Shown: positions 54,591 through 63,910, counted from the stretch's first letter. The stretch: 64,000 nucleotides of DNA from an uncultured Bacteroidota bacterium (GCA_937873155.1 CALMVZ010000012.1:248001-312000), one strand, 5' to 3'. Notes: generated from the sequence alone by a model not told the origin. Made by a program: numbers and translations.

Positions 54591-55208
54591 CTAATCCTCT
54601 ATCCTGATCTTCTCGATCTGCAGGTGTTTTTTGAATTTCTTTACTACCTCTTCCATCTCTTTGTCGCGAGCTTCAAGATCAGCCATGTCTAAATTAGAAG
54701 CTTCTACAATTGGCTTTAATTTGGCAATATTTCCTTCCATTTGTGCAATAGCAGTTTCAGTACTTTTTTTAGCCTCGTTATCAGGTAAAACTTCTGTTTT
54801 CTGACGAAGACCCGCAACAATTTTCTCTACATATTGTATCATGTCCCACGGGTTGTTCGGGGCATTCCACACAAACTCAATATTGCAAGTACGACATTTG
54901 TATTTATTACTAACCCACCCTTCAGGTGACTTATCAGTACCAATTAATTTCATTTTTTCTGCAGAGAAACATTTCGGACATTGGGCATTGTCTTTTATAA
55001 GATTTTCCAATTGTTCGCGTTCTGATAAAATGGTTTCACGTGTTTTTGCATGGAGATTGATCTGTTCAACCAGTTTATCGGAAGTAGCGATAAGTTCTTT
55101 GTATTCGTCGGGAAGTTTACCTTCTTCTAAAAGTTGCACAGCACGTTTCTTGAAAAAACCTACCAGTTTAATGACTTCTCTTTCTTCAGGTTTTAAATTA
55201 TTCTCCAT
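54591..55208 (-). CDS. Hypothetical protein with zinc ribbon between coiled coils
   Basis: 205 residues, soluble. The centre has a four-cysteine zinc ribbon, CPKC (77-80) and CRTC (105-108), separated by 24 residues. Helical, charge-rich segments lie before (about 1-72) and after (about 125-200, e.g. DLEARDKEMEEVVKKFKKHL) and probably form coiled coils. The layout suggests a nucleic-acid or protein-binding adaptor, but no family is recognised. It lies 31 bases upstream of the 7TM gene on the same strand. Confidence 0.72.
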   Translation of the reverse strand: MENNLKPEEREVIKLVGFFKKRAVQLLEEGKLPDEYKELIATSDKLVEQINLHAKTRETILSEREQLENLIKDNAQCPKCFSAEKMKLIGTDKSPEGWVSNKYKCRTCNIEFVWNAPNNPWDMIQYVEKIVAGLRQKTEVLPDNEAKKSTETAIAQMEGNIAKLKPIVEASNLDMADLEARDKEMEEVVKKFKKHLQIEKIRIED

Positions 55209-55239
55209 GAATCAAAGATAAAAAAACAGGATCGTATTA

Positions 55240-55270
55240 CAAAGAAAGGTGTTGTAAGATTCGCACCTTT
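55240..55270 (-). terminator. Weak candidate terminator
   Basis: AAAGGTG and CACCTTT pair over seven bases with a 12-base loop, between the small membrane protein gene and the zinc-ribbon gene. On the minus strand it is followed only by TTTCTTTG-like sequence. Confidence 0.3.
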
Positions 55271-55332
55271 TCCCGAAAGAGCCATTATATGGAGCGAACA
55301 CTCTCGCCGGATTCCACTTTTTATTGAGACGA

Positions 55333-55662
55333 TTACTCATCCCTCCGTTTTCTGAAGGCATATAAACCAAAACTAAAGCCTATAAATGTCAGAAAAGCGA
55401 AATTATAGACCCTGTCTGTAAGCCTATCCGCCTTTAACTGCAATAATTTTACATCGCGGGTATGGCGGATCTTCTCTAATTCTAATTTCACCCTGGTGTC
55501 GAATAATTCAGCCCGTTCCTTATTCAATTCACTCATACATTTTTCGATCCTTTTTTTTTGGATCTGCGCTTCGATAGATTCTTCTATCCTGACCATATCA
55601 TCTTTTGAGAAAGAAAGGACCGGAAGAAAAAACATTGCTAATATCATTAAAACGGTCTTCAT
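55333..55662 (-). CDS. Small exported coiled-coil protein with C-terminal membrane helix
   Basis: 109 residues. A signal peptide (MKTVLMILAMFFLPVLSFS) is followed by a highly charged helix (about 25-82, SELNKERAELFDTRVKLELE), a hydrophobic segment (FAFLTFIGFSFGLYAF) and a basic end (RKRRDE). It would sit in the membrane with the coiled coil in the periplasm. No family recognised. It is eight bases downstream of the DHFR-like gene and may be co-transcribed. Confidence 0.65.
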   Translation of the reverse strand: MKTVLMILAMFFLPVLSFSKDDMVRIEESIEAQIQKKRIEKCMSELNKERAELFDTRVKLELEKIRHTRDVKLLQLKADRLTDRVYNFAFLTFIGFSFGLYAFRKRRDE

Positions 55663-55670
55663 GGCTATTT

Positions 55671-56231
55671 TTATTTTGGTTGATATCTGAGGAGGACAAT
55701 TCCGCTTTTAAATGTTTTGCCGGAGATCAATTTAAGATCAACAGGCTTCTTTATATCAATGAATAAAGGTGTTCCCAAAGGAATAGCAATTGGGTCGATC
55801 ATTATTTTAAATTCATCCACTAAACCATACTCGGCCAATTGGGCTAAAACATTTCCGCTTCCTAAAATGGTCATGTTCTTTTGCGCTTCCTGTTTTAATT
55901 TTTTCACTTCTGCAATCAGGTCACCACTTATAACTTTTGTATTCTCCCATTCTGCATGTTTCAGTGTTCTTGAGAAAACAATTTTATCAGCCCTACTTAT
56001 ACGTTCAGCTATTTCCGGCATTTGCTTTTTTGCTTCCTCACTTGACCACCAATCCACCATCATTTCGTAAGTACGGCGGCCGAACAACAAAATATTATCC
56101 GATTTCACAGAGTCATTGGCGAACTTATCCTCTTCATCACCCTGAATTTGTTTATGCCAGCTGATATCTTCGTCCGGCCCTTTGTAAAAACCATTCAGGG
56201 TAATAAAAGTAAAAGAGTTTAATTTTCTCAT
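55671..56231 (-). CDS. Dihydrofolate reductase / RibD C-terminal-like protein
   Basis: 186 residues of the RibD_C/DHFR-like fold: an N-terminal FTFITLNGFYKGPDED strand-loop, LLFGRRTYEMMVDWW (NADPH-side motif), KIVFSRTLKHAEWENTKVIS, a glycine loop TILGSGNVLAQLAEYGLVDE and a C-terminal SGIVLLRYQPK. Members reduce pteridine-like or other substrates with NADPH, but most stand-alone Bacteroidota copies have no proven substrate. The start is ATG 56231. Confidence 0.85.
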   Translation of the reverse strand: MRKLNSFTFITLNGFYKGPDEDISWHKQIQGDEEDKFANDSVKSDNILLFGRRTYEMMVDWWSSEEAKKQMPEIAERISRADKIVFSRTLKHAEWENTKVISGDLIAEVKKLKQEAQKNMTILGSGNVLAQLAEYGLVDEFKIMIDPIAIPLGTPLFIDIKKPVDLKLISGKTFKSGIVLLRYQPK

Positions 56232-56343
56232 AATGTATTGTTGGAATTAACAATAAATTTAAAACTGTCTTTCAGCGCCTCTGATTAAAATAGTTAAACA
56301 ACGGTTTTGAATAGCTGAAAAGGCGAAAAACCTGAATATGGGC

Positions 56344-56374
56344 TTGGATAATACTTAAAATAGAAATATATTCG
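56344..56374 (+). promoter_or_regulatory. Candidate promoter of the 56400 gene
   Basis: TTG (56344-56346), a 20-base spacer and TATATTCG (56367-56374) fit the Bacteroidota pattern with one mismatch in the -7 box. The predicted leader is about 20 bases. Confidence 0.42.
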
Positions 56375-56399
56375 TTTTCATAAATCTATTCTAAGAACT

Positions 56400-57914
56400 A
56401 TGAAAAACTTATACCTTTTATTGATCCTTATTTCTACTTCGCTTTTATCTCAAAACTCGGAGATGGGACCCGAAATAAAATATTCCGATGAGAAATTCTT
56501 TGACAAAGCTGTTGGTTATGATAAGACGGGATTTTATTGCTTAAGGTTTAATACTGAGGGAAAAGGGAGGAATTATTTTTTAATGTGCTACAACCGTGCT
56601 ACACTCGAACAAACAAAAAGTATTCCCCTTGGCATGCGCTTTACGCAATATGACAGGGACAATTATAGCATCAAACCGGGAATACCGGCCAAACTGATAC
56701 TTACATCCTTTGTTAAGGATGGGAAATATATAGAATATTCTCAGGTTTTCTACGAAGAGAAAGGTCTATTGCAATTGGTGTTAAATGTATATAATACTAC
56801 TTCCGGCGAACAAACCCAAACAGACAAAATACTTGGAGAAACCTCATGCAGTGTGGCAGGGATGTACATAGATAAATTCGTGGTAGTTCCCAATTATGAT
56901 TCAACAAAAGTATTACTGGTTCTGCAAACGCTAGAAAACACCAACCCGGTAGCTAATTGCCAATTGATCAATCTTGAAAATTCTTCGAAGATATGGGAGA
57001 AAAAAATTACAGGTATAGGCGCATCCGGTATAGTGAGCACCTGTCATCAGGTTGATGAGAATGAGAATCTTTACTATTTTTTCTTACAAAGAAATGACAG
57101 CAAGGTTATTACAAATACTGGAATAGCAACTATTCTGAAGAACGAATCACAGCCTAAAGTTCTTGCTGAGAAACTTGCAACCAGCGGAAGTGTTTATTGT
57201 CCATCAATGACTTATATTAAAGAAGATAATGCTGTATATTGTTTTTACAATACTTCTAACGAATTAAAAGCCGGTTTCTATTACGCCAAAATAAAGAATG
57301 GTAAGCTTGAATTTTCAGATAACTACTCCTTCCCCGACAAAGTGATGGGTAAACTATTTTGTCCTACTTCGGGAAACCAAAAAGAGCGGAATAGTTTCAC
57401 TCCTGTAAAATTTTTTAAAATAAACGGCTCTTATTTTCTGACCAGCCATATTGAATTATATTATACTATTGAAGGAAGACGTAGCCGTTGGGCAGAAAAT
57501 ATTAATGTGTGTAAATTAAGCACGAGCGGAACTATAGAATGGCACTCTGTTCTGCCTTATGACGGATCCCACAACCTTGTGCCTAATATTGATCATAATG
57601 ATATAACTGATATTTCTATATTTAAACGGGATGATAAACTAAGTTTTGTTTTTATTGATCATCCAAAAAACGGTAAAGCTAATCCTGACCCGAACAACTT
57701 TGATGTATGCAAAATAAAAGGAATAGGGACCTATGCGAATACGAACGTACTTATGCTAAGTGTTGATAATACAGGATTGATCTATAGCAAGAATTTATTT
57801 TTGAATGAAGACACTTGGTTGATACCTGGTTCGCCTGCTTTAAAGAATAGTGATGATAATTTAATTATACGCGGCAAGAAAGGTAAAACTGAATTCTTTA
57901 AGGTGGTAAAATAA
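56400..57914 (+). CDS. Secreted hypothetical protein, beta-propeller-like
   Basis: 504 residues with a signal peptide (MKNLYLLLILISTSLLSQ). The remainder is regular beta-strand sequence (for example KVLLVLQTLENTNPVANC, YCFYNTSNELKAGFYYAKI, SFVFIDHPKNGKANPDPN) that could form a propeller, but no repeat signature is clear and no T9SS sorting domain is seen. It is five bases upstream of rsmE, so the two are probably co-transcribed without obvious functional link. Confidence 0.7.
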   Translation: MKNLYLLLILISTSLLSQNSEMGPEIKYSDEKFFDKAVGYDKTGFYCLRFNTEGKGRNYFLMCYNRATLEQTKSIPLGMRFTQYDRDNYSIKPGIPAKLILTSFVKDGKYIEYSQVFYEEKGLLQLVLNVYNTTSGEQTQTDKILGETSCSVAGMYIDKFVVVPNYDSTKVLLVLQTLENTNPVANCQLINLENSSKIWEKKITGIGASGIVSTCHQVDENENLYYFFLQRNDSKVITNTGIATILKNESQPKVLAEKLATSGSVYCPSMTYIKEDNAVYCFYNTSNELKAGFYYAKIKNGKLEFSDNYSFPDKVMGKLFCPTSGNQKERNSFTPVKFFKINGSYFLTSHIELYYTIEGRRSRWAENINVCKLSTSGTIEWHSVLPYDGSHNLVPNIDHNDITDISIFKRDDKLSFVFIDHPKNGKANPDPNNFDVCKIKGIGTYANTNVLMLSVDNTGLIYSKNLFLNEDTWLIPGSPALKNSDDNLIIRGKKGKTEFFKVVK

Positions 57915-57919
57915 TTTAT

Positions 57920-58609
57920 ATGAACATTTTCATTGCCACCATTAACCATACTATTGCCGAACTTACCCCGGAAGAATCGTGGCATTGTACAAAAGTGTTA
58001 CGCTTTAAGACAGGAGATGAGATCGGACTGATAGATGGTAAAGGCAATTTTTACGAGGGACAATTAAGCGTTGTGAATGAAAAGAAATGTGTGGCTAATA
58101 TCACCTTCGGTCCGCGAGTACAAAACAAACACCCCTATTATTTACATTTAGCAATTGCTCCTACCAAAAACATCGACCGTATGGAGTGGCTTATTGAGAA
58201 AGCAGTTGAAATTGGTGTGGATGAAGTGACTTTTGTACGCTGTAAAAATTCAGAAAGAACTGTTATAAAAGAAGACCGCCTGATCAAAATTGCAGAGAGT
58301 GCCGTGAAACAAAGTTTGCAGGCGTTCATTCCAAAAATAAATCCGCTTACCAACTTCGCTGATATTTTAAAAATAAAAGCTGATAATAAATTCATAGCTC
58401 ATTGCGAAGAAGAAACCAAACAGCACTTAAAAAGTTTTGATCTTAAAAATAAAAACTCATTGGTTCTTATTGGTCCGGAAGGTGATTTTAGTACTGATGA
58501 GATCAGGCTAGCGGAAACTTCCGGCTTTACCGGAATTTCCCTCGGAGAAAACCGTCTTCGCACGGAAACCGCAGGAATTTATGCCTGCAATGTCTTTTCG
58601 TTAGCATGA
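57920..58609 (+). CDS. rsmE: 16S rRNA (uracil-1498-N3)-methyltransferase RsmE
   Basis: 229 residues with RsmE layout: a PUA-like N-terminal domain (about 1-70, SWHCTKVLRFKTGDEIGLID) and a SPOUT knotted methyltransferase domain with PTKNIDRMEWLIEKAVEIGV, AVKQSLQAFIPKI, the SAM-binding LIGPEGDFSTDEI and the knot sequence SLGENRLRTETA. It methylates U1498 of 16S rRNA in the small subunit. The length matches the family. Confidence 0.95.
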   Translation: MNIFIATINHTIAELTPEESWHCTKVLRFKTGDEIGLIDGKGNFYEGQLSVVNEKKCVANITFGPRVQNKHPYYLHLAIAPTKNIDRMEWLIEKAVEIGVDEVTFVRCKNSERTVIKEDRLIKIAESAVKQSLQAFIPKINPLTNFADILKIKADNKFIAHCEEETKQHLKSFDLKNKNSLVLIGPEGDFSTDEIRLAETSGFTGISLGENRLRTETAGIYACNVFSLA

Positions 58610-58615
58610 TTATCA

Positions 58616-58755
58616 TTCTCCTTAAGGAGAAGATGTCACGCAACGCGTGACAAAAGAGGTCAGGCGTAAAAAGGACGTCTGATCATAACAACATTTCATT
58701 CAGTAAAGACCTCACCGTCCCGGCAGGCCGGGACTTGCTCTCCTTAAGGAGAGGG
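58616..58755. repeat. Inverted pair of double-hairpin elements (copies B1 and B2)
   Basis: B1 (58616-58661, minus orientation) reads GACCTC, stem-loop GTCACGC/GCGTGAC, then a CTCCTTAAGGAG palindrome. B2 (58708-58755, plus orientation) reads GACCTC, stem-loop GTCCCGGC/GCCGGGAC, then CTCTCCTTAAGGAGAG. The two face each other across a 46-base spacer, as REP doublets do. Confidence 0.8.
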
Positions 58756-58761
58756 TTATTC

Positions 58762-58790
58762 TTGGATACTAAGAAATTTTCTTATCTTTA
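58762..58790 (+). promoter_or_regulatory. Candidate promoter of the Kelch/T9SS gene
   Basis: TTG (58762-58764), an 18-base spacer and TATCTTTA (58783-58790) resemble the Bacteroidota promoter; the predicted leader is about 16 bases. It begins directly after element B2. Confidence 0.42.
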
Positions 58791-58809
58791 ATACACTAAA
58801 TCATCAGGC

Positions 58810-60693
58810 ATGAGGAAAAATATACTTTTCTTTTTTATTGTAATATCATTTACAATTAACGCGCAGGATTGGACCTGGGTGCGTGGCAATAGTACAGGAA
58901 GCGTTGTTGCAAATTATGGTACAATGGGAGTTTCTGCTCCTACAAATGATCCCGGCGGACGCCATGGTGCGGCTTGCTGGACCGATGCTGCAGGGAATTT
59001 ATGGCAATTCGGCGGAGAAGGTTACGCATCCTCTTCAACAATGGGCTGGCTGAATGATCTTTGGAAATATGATCCGATCACAAACGAATGGACATGGGTA
59101 CGCGGGAATAATATTATTGATCAGAATGGCAAATATGGTTCACTAGGAGTTTCATCTCCAACTAATGAACCGGGCGCGCGTGAATTTCCAACATGGTGGA
59201 AAGATAACAATGGCGACTTCTGGTTGTTTGGCGGGGACGGCTTTGATGGTGTGGGAAATTTTGGCCGTTTAAATGATCTGTGGAAGTACTCTATCGCAAC
59301 AAATGAATGGACCTGGATGAGCGGGGCATCTATTGCTAACTTAAACGGGAACTATGGAAGCCTAACGGTCTTCAGTCCTGCTAATATGCCAGGTGCACGA
59401 CGTGGTGGTGTTGCCTGGGTGGATGCAAGTAATAATTTCTGGGTGTTCGGGGGTATAGGTTTTCCTGCGGCCGGTGGCGATGGCCATTTAAATGATCTTT
59501 GGAAATATGATCCTGTACTTACTCAATGGGCATGGATGAAAGGAAGTAATTTGATCGCCCAGAATGGAACTTACGGCCCGAAAGGGGTGGCACTCCCTTC
59601 TAACTGTCCTGGTGGAAGGGAATTTTCTGCCGTATGGAAAGATCCTGCAGGCGCTGTGTGGATATTCGGTGGCGGCGGTTATGCTGCTGCAGGCGGTCCG
59701 GGACATTTAAATGATCTATGGAGATACAATTCAGTTTCTAATAATTGGATCTATCAAAGCGGAACAAACCTGGTAAATCAATTTGGCTCAAACGGAACAA
59801 TGGGTGTGCCTTCATCAACAAATATTCCGGGCGGAAGATACAGCCCTGTTTCTGTTTTTGATAATTGGGGAAATCTGTGGATGTTCGGAGGAATTGGTTA
59901 TGCAGGAGTTCCCGGAATCGGCAGATTAAATGAAGCCTGGAGATATACGCCATCAACAGATGAATGGACATGGATGAAAGGTTTTAATGGCATTAATCAG
60001 AACGGAACTTATGGCACGATGGGAGTTAGCGCTCCTGTAAATACCCCGGGGGGACGTTATTATAATATCGGCTGGAAAGATCTGAATGGTGACATGTGGG
60101 TTTTCGGAAGCTTCGGATATCCTGCAACGGGCCCGATCAATAATCTGAATGATCTCTGGAAGTTTAAAGTTACTTGTGCGCCATATGATGTGACAGATGC
60201 TTTCGGGACAAATATTTGTACTGGTGATTCTTCGGTTTTGAGTGTTGCAACGGTGAGTTCAAGTATTGTTACATGGTACAACTCCCCTACTTCAACGGTT
60301 GTTTTAGGAACCGGAAATTCGTTTACAACGACAGCCCTCACAACAGGAAATTATACTTTTTATGCAGAAGGAACGCCTTGTAGTATGAGAGTTCCGATAA
60401 CGGTTTCAGTTAGTCCTTGTACGAATGTAAATCAGTTCGGAGTTGGTATCCCGATAGCTATCGGGACGGAGTTAGTAGTATATCCCAATCCAAATAGCGG
60501 ATCGTTTATTATAAGATCAAATTTGAATGAAGCTGATCTCGTTTTGTATAATACTTTGGGACAAGAAGTTTATAGAAAAGAAATTTCAGAAGGGAAAAAT
60601 AGTTTGGAAGTTGATGTTACTAAAGGCATCTACTATTATTTTATTTCTAAGGACAAGGTGAAAGTACAGAGCGGGAAAATGGTTGTGGAGTGA
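58810..60693 (+). CDS. Kelch-type propeller protein with T9SS type A sorting domain
   Basis: 627 residues with a signal peptide ending INAQ. At least six repeats of ~65 residues (about 20-455) share GGRxxxxxWxDxxGNLWxFGG, LNDLWKYDP and NEWTWM; they are Kelch-like and should form a propeller. A short Ig-like unit follows (about 460-545). The end (about 555-627) is a type A T9SS sorting domain: VYPNPNSGSFIIRS, LVLYNTLGQEVYRKE, KGIYYYFISKD, QSGKMVVE. It should be secreted and cleaved or anchored by the T9SS. Ligand unknown. Confidence 0.92.
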   Translation: MRKNILFFFIVISFTINAQDWTWVRGNSTGSVVANYGTMGVSAPTNDPGGRHGAACWTDAAGNLWQFGGEGYASSSTMGWLNDLWKYDPITNEWTWVRGNNIIDQNGKYGSLGVSSPTNEPGAREFPTWWKDNNGDFWLFGGDGFDGVGNFGRLNDLWKYSIATNEWTWMSGASIANLNGNYGSLTVFSPANMPGARRGGVAWVDASNNFWVFGGIGFPAAGGDGHLNDLWKYDPVLTQWAWMKGSNLIAQNGTYGPKGVALPSNCPGGREFSAVWKDPAGAVWIFGGGGYAAAGGPGHLNDLWRYNSVSNNWIYQSGTNLVNQFGSNGTMGVPSSTNIPGGRYSPVSVFDNWGNLWMFGGIGYAGVPGIGRLNEAWRYTPSTDEWTWMKGFNGINQNGTYGTMGVSAPVNTPGGRYYNIGWKDLNGDMWVFGSFGYPATGPINNLNDLWKFKVTCAPYDVTDAFGTNICTGDSSVLSVATVSSSIVTWYNSPTSTVVLGTGNSFTTTALTTGNYTFYAEGTPCSMRVPITVSVSPCTNVNQFGVGIPIAIGTELVVYPNPNSGSFIIRSNLNEADLVLYNTLGQEVYRKEISEGKNSLEVDVTKGIYYYFISKDKVKVQSGKMVVE

Positions 60694-60700
60694 GATATCT

Positions 60701-60782
60701 CCCCACCTTCGCGCCTTTGGCGACCCTTCTCGTTAAATTTGCTAAGGCAAAATTTTGACCGTCTCCCCTGTCAGGGGAGAAA
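60701..60782. repeat. Divergent double-hairpin element (copy D)
   Basis: CACC, a TCGCGCC/GGCGA hairpin, an AAATTTGC/GCAAAATTT hairpin, and the palindrome TCTCCCCTGTCAGGGGAGA. The order resembles copies A-C, but the sequence is different, so membership of the same family is uncertain. It lies between the convergent Kelch and cmk genes. Confidence 0.45.
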
Positions 60783-60802
60783 AATTCCGTTTTTAAAAAA
60801 AA

Positions 60803-61510
60803 TTATTCCACAGTATCCTTTGTCAATTGCATATCTGCAATTAATTTGAGAACGAATTCTAATTGTTGTTCAGGGGTCAGATCAGTGTTATCTAAAACGA
60901 TCGCGTCTTTTGCTTTTGTGAGTGGATTTTCTTTCCGGTGAGAATCGGCGTAATCTCTTTTTTGTAAATTATGTTTTACTTCTTCTAAAGTGAAATATTG
61001 CCCGTGCGCTGTGTATTCATCCATTCTTCTTCTTGCGCGGATATCATCATCAGCGGTCATGAATATTTTTAATTCAGCTTTTGGGAAAACATTTGTTCCA
61101 ATATCACGTCCATCTAAAATAACTGCGCCATTCTTTCCCATTTCACGTTGAAGGGCTACCATTTTTTCACGTACCTCATGGATAGCACTTACTTTACTTA
61201 CGGTATTTGAGACTTCCATGCTGCGGATCTCGTGCTCAACATTTTCACCATTCAGGAACGTTTCAGAGGTTCTCTTTTGAGCATTGAATATAAAATCAAC
61301 ATTTATCAAAGGAAGAACCGTTATCAATTTTCTTTCTTCGATATTCTGTTTGTTATCAATAAAACCATGACGGAGCGCGTATAAAGTTACACAACGGTAC
61401 ATGGCGCCTGTATCAATATAACTGTAGTGTAATTTTTGGGCAAGAGCTTTAGCAAGGGTACTTTTCCCACAACTTGAGAAACCGTCGATAGCTATAGTGA
61501 TATTTGACAC
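60803..61510 (-). CDS. cmk: Cytidylate kinase
   Basis: 235 residues starting at GTG 61510; an ATG at 61512 is out of frame. The P-loop GFSSCGKST (10-18) is followed by YIDTGAMYRCVTLYALRHG, the CMP-site LDGRDIGTNVFP, and RRRMDEY with the LID-type RDYADSHRKENPL. The enzyme phosphorylates CMP and dCMP to the diphosphates with ATP. Length and motifs are normal. It lies downstream of the SpoIIE phosphatase gene, separated by a double-hairpin element. Confidence 0.95.
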   Translation of the reverse strand: MSNITIAIDGFSSCGKSTLAKALAQKLHYSYIDTGAMYRCVTLYALRHGFIDNKQNIEERKLITVLPLINVDFIFNAQKRTSETFLNGENVEHEIRSMEVSNTVSKVSAIHEVREKMVALQREMGKNGAVILDGRDIGTNVFPKAELKIFMTADDDIRARRRMDEYTAHGQYFTLEEVKHNLQKRDYADSHRKENPLTKAKDAIVLDNTDLTPEQQLEFVLKLIADMQLTKDTVE

Positions 61511-61546
61511 ATAGTAAATTTAGTGAGATTTTTGGAGAAACAAAAC

Positions 61547-61593
61547 AACCTCACCGGTTCGCACGAGCGAACCTTCTCTCCTATGAGGAGAGG
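61547..61593 (+). repeat. Double-hairpin intergenic element, copy C
   Basis: AACCTC, stem-loop GGTTCG-CACGAG-CGAACC, then the palindrome CTCTCCTATGAGGAGAG. Same order and spacing as copies A, B1 and B2. Confidence 0.75.
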
Positions 61594-61617
61594 AAATTCC
61601 TCCTCTGAATGAAGGCC

Positions 61618-63834
61618 TTAGATACGTACGCCGATTATACAAACATCGTCAACTTGTTCCAGATCTCCTCTCCAGGCGTTGAAGCGTTGTTCTAATAATG
61701 ACCTTTGCTCATCTAAAGGAAGTTTAGATGTTTCTATCAATAATTCTTTTAAGGGTTTATACTTGAATTTTTTCTTCTTCTCACCACCGAACTGATCCGC
61801 ATACCCATCCGTAAATAAATAGATCATATCACCTTTGTTCAATTCTAAAGTATGAGTTACAAAAGGCTTTGGATTTTCAGTTTTTCCGATCGGCTGTTTA
61901 GTTGCATCTATTTCTTTCAATTCACCGTTATGAATATACCAGAATGGATTATTCGCCCCAGCCCATTGCACGTTATATTTCTTTGATGCTTCAACTACAT
62001 CTGCCAATGATTGTCCTTTTGGTATCACTAACCTGCCCTTTTGCAATTTATTTCCGGGATTGGAATTTATCAACTGCACTTTAACGAAACTTATATCCAT
62101 TCCGTCTTTTACATCCTGGCTGCTTTTGGTAAATGTTTCCAAAACCAGATCTCGTGTGCTATCAAGGATTTTCCCTGGCTCTGTTAAGCGTAATTCTTTT
62201 ACACAACGGTTCAATGCATTTGAACAAACAACACTTACGAGAGCTCCGGGTACACCATGACCTGTACAATCGGCTGCTGCAATGAAAAGGGAGTTTTCTT
62301 CAGTTGGGGATGTTTCGAAATAATAAAAATCACCTGCAACAATATCCTTAGGTTTATAAAAGACAAAACTTTCAGGGAGATGTTTTTTTATGGAATCAAT
62401 TGATGGTAAGATCGCCTCTTGTAACCGTTTGGCATAAGTTATAGAATCTAAGATCTCTTTGTTCTTCTCTTCTACTAAATGTTTCTGGATCTCGATCGTT
62501 TTTTTCTGCCGTTGTGTTATTTTAAAACGGCTGAACATAAAAATACCGAACACGATCAGCAACAATAACCCACCGAATAAAGCGTAGCGTTGTGTTGCAG
62601 CTCTTTTTAATTGTTCATCACGCGCCAGAACTTTCGCAGCATTCGTTTTTCTTTCTTCTGCATTCTTAATACTATCCTGTGCTACTTTTTTCGCATACTC
62701 GAATTCGATCTCTTTCCGCGACAGGTCGCGCTGATTTTGCTGTGCGATCAACGTGTCATGATAAGAAACAAAATCATTGTAATATTCATAAGCCTTCTTA
62801 TAATCCTTTTTAAAATAATAAACAGATGCCAGGCCTTTATAAGTTTCCTTCTTTAAGGAAACAGTTCCAATGCTATCCACATAAGCTTTAGCGAGTTTAT
62901 AGTATTTTTCTGACTGCACCAGATCTTTCAGTTCATAATAAACACCTGCAATAAAATTCAAAGAGATAGCTTTATCCCGTTTTGAACCGCCCTCCTCTTT
63001 GATCTTTAATGCTATCTGAAAACGTTCAAGGGCCTTTTTGTAATCTTTTGCAGCAACATAAATATTACCAATGTTCTCCAGCGTATTTGCCTGTAACTCC
63101 TTAAAACCGTTTTTATCAGCCAACTCTAAAGCTTTATCATAATAATCCAACGCATTAGCATTATCTTTTTTCTCAGAATAGATCAAACCAATATTCCCGT
63201 AAGTATTTGCCTGTAATTGCACATAGCCGGTTTGTTCAGCAAGTTTCAGTGCTTTGAAATAATACTCTAACGATTTATCAAACTTTTTTAATTCGTAATA
63301 AACTATACCTATATTCCCTAAATGTCTCGCGATCCCACTGTTGTTCTTTAATTTCTCATCGATCTTTAAAGCATCAAGGTAAAAATCAAGTGCCTTTAAT
63401 AAATTTCCCTGATTTGAATAAACAAGTCCCATATAGCCCATGGTCTTTGCTTTGAGTGCCAGTACTTCTTCATCATTTTGCCGCTTTTCTAATTTCTGAC
63501 AGATGTATAATGCTTTGTTATAGAAAACCAATGCTGTTTTATAATCGCCTTTTAAATAATTGAAAAGTCCGACGTTATGCAGTGAATGTGCGCGGCCTTT
63601 GTCCCAGTTTATTTTTTCTGAGATGTCAAGCGCTTGTTTGCTAATTGTGATTGACGTATCCGTATCATAATACTTCAGCTCCCAGGCAAGGGAATTCAGA
63701 TTTTTAACGGTTGCTGTATCTTGTTTTGGATGTTGTAAAACTTTGAAAAGAGAATCAGTGAGGGATTGGGAAAAAAGAGTTCCTGATCCGCTTAGCAGAA
63801 AACATAAGGTGATCTGAAAAAATATTTTTTTCAA
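61618..63834 (-). CDS. TPR-repeat SpoIIE/PP2C-type serine phosphatase
   Basis: 738 residues; the start is TTG 63834 since no ATG precedes the signal peptide (KKIFFQITLCFLLSGSG). Periplasmic TPR repeats (about 60-350) include KTALVFYNKALYICQKLEKR and repeated GNIGIVYYELK/GNIGLIYSEKK units. One membrane helix (about 405-425, ALFGGLLLLIVFGIFMF), a coiled coil with DSITYAKRLQEAILPS, and the SpoIIE-type phosphatase (about 490-738: FYKPKDIVAGDFYYF, AADCTGHGVPGALVS, FTDGYADQFGG) follow. It probably senses an envelope signal and dephosphorylates a cytoplasmic target. This order is common in Bacteroidota. Confidence 0.92.
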   Translation of the reverse strand: MKKIFFQITLCFLLSGSGTLFSQSLTDSLFKVLQHPKQDTATVKNLNSLAWELKYYDTDTSITISKQALDISEKINWDKGRAHSLHNVGLFNYLKGDYKTALVFYNKALYICQKLEKRQNDEEVLALKAKTMGYMGLVYSNQGNLLKALDFYLDALKIDEKLKNNSGIARHLGNIGIVYYELKKFDKSLEYYFKALKLAEQTGYVQLQANTYGNIGLIYSEKKDNANALDYYDKALELADKNGFKELQANTLENIGNIYVAAKDYKKALERFQIALKIKEEGGSKRDKAISLNFIAGVYYELKDLVQSEKYYKLAKAYVDSIGTVSLKKETYKGLASVYYFKKDYKKAYEYYNDFVSYHDTLIAQQNQRDLSRKEIEFEYAKKVAQDSIKNAEERKTNAAKVLARDEQLKRAATQRYALFGGLLLLIVFGIFMFSRFKITQRQKKTIEIQKHLVEEKNKEILDSITYAKRLQEAILPSIDSIKKHLPESFVFYKPKDIVAGDFYYFETSPTEENSLFIAAADCTGHGVPGALVSVVCSNALNRCVKELRLTEPGKILDSTRDLVLETFTKSSQDVKDGMDISFVKVQLINSNPGNKLQKGRLVIPKGQSLADVVEASKKYNVQWAGANNPFWYIHNGELKEIDATKQPIGKTENPKPFVTHTLELNKGDMIYLFTDGYADQFGGEKKKKFKYKPLKELLIETSKLPLDEQRSLLEQRFNAWRGDLEQVDDVCIIGVRI

Positions 63835-63861
63835 TGTATACTAAATTTACGATTTTCCTGT

Positions 63862-63891
63862 AAATAAAAAAACCGCCCTTTTGAGGCGGTT
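63862..63891 (-). terminator. Rho-independent terminator of the gene at the window edge
   Basis: On the minus strand AACCGCC pairs with GGCGGTT around a seven-base loop, and a T-run follows. It lies 19 bases after the stop of the partial gene at 63911-64000. Confidence 0.85.
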
Positions 63892-63910
63892 CCTTATATA
63901 AGAGGTTCTA

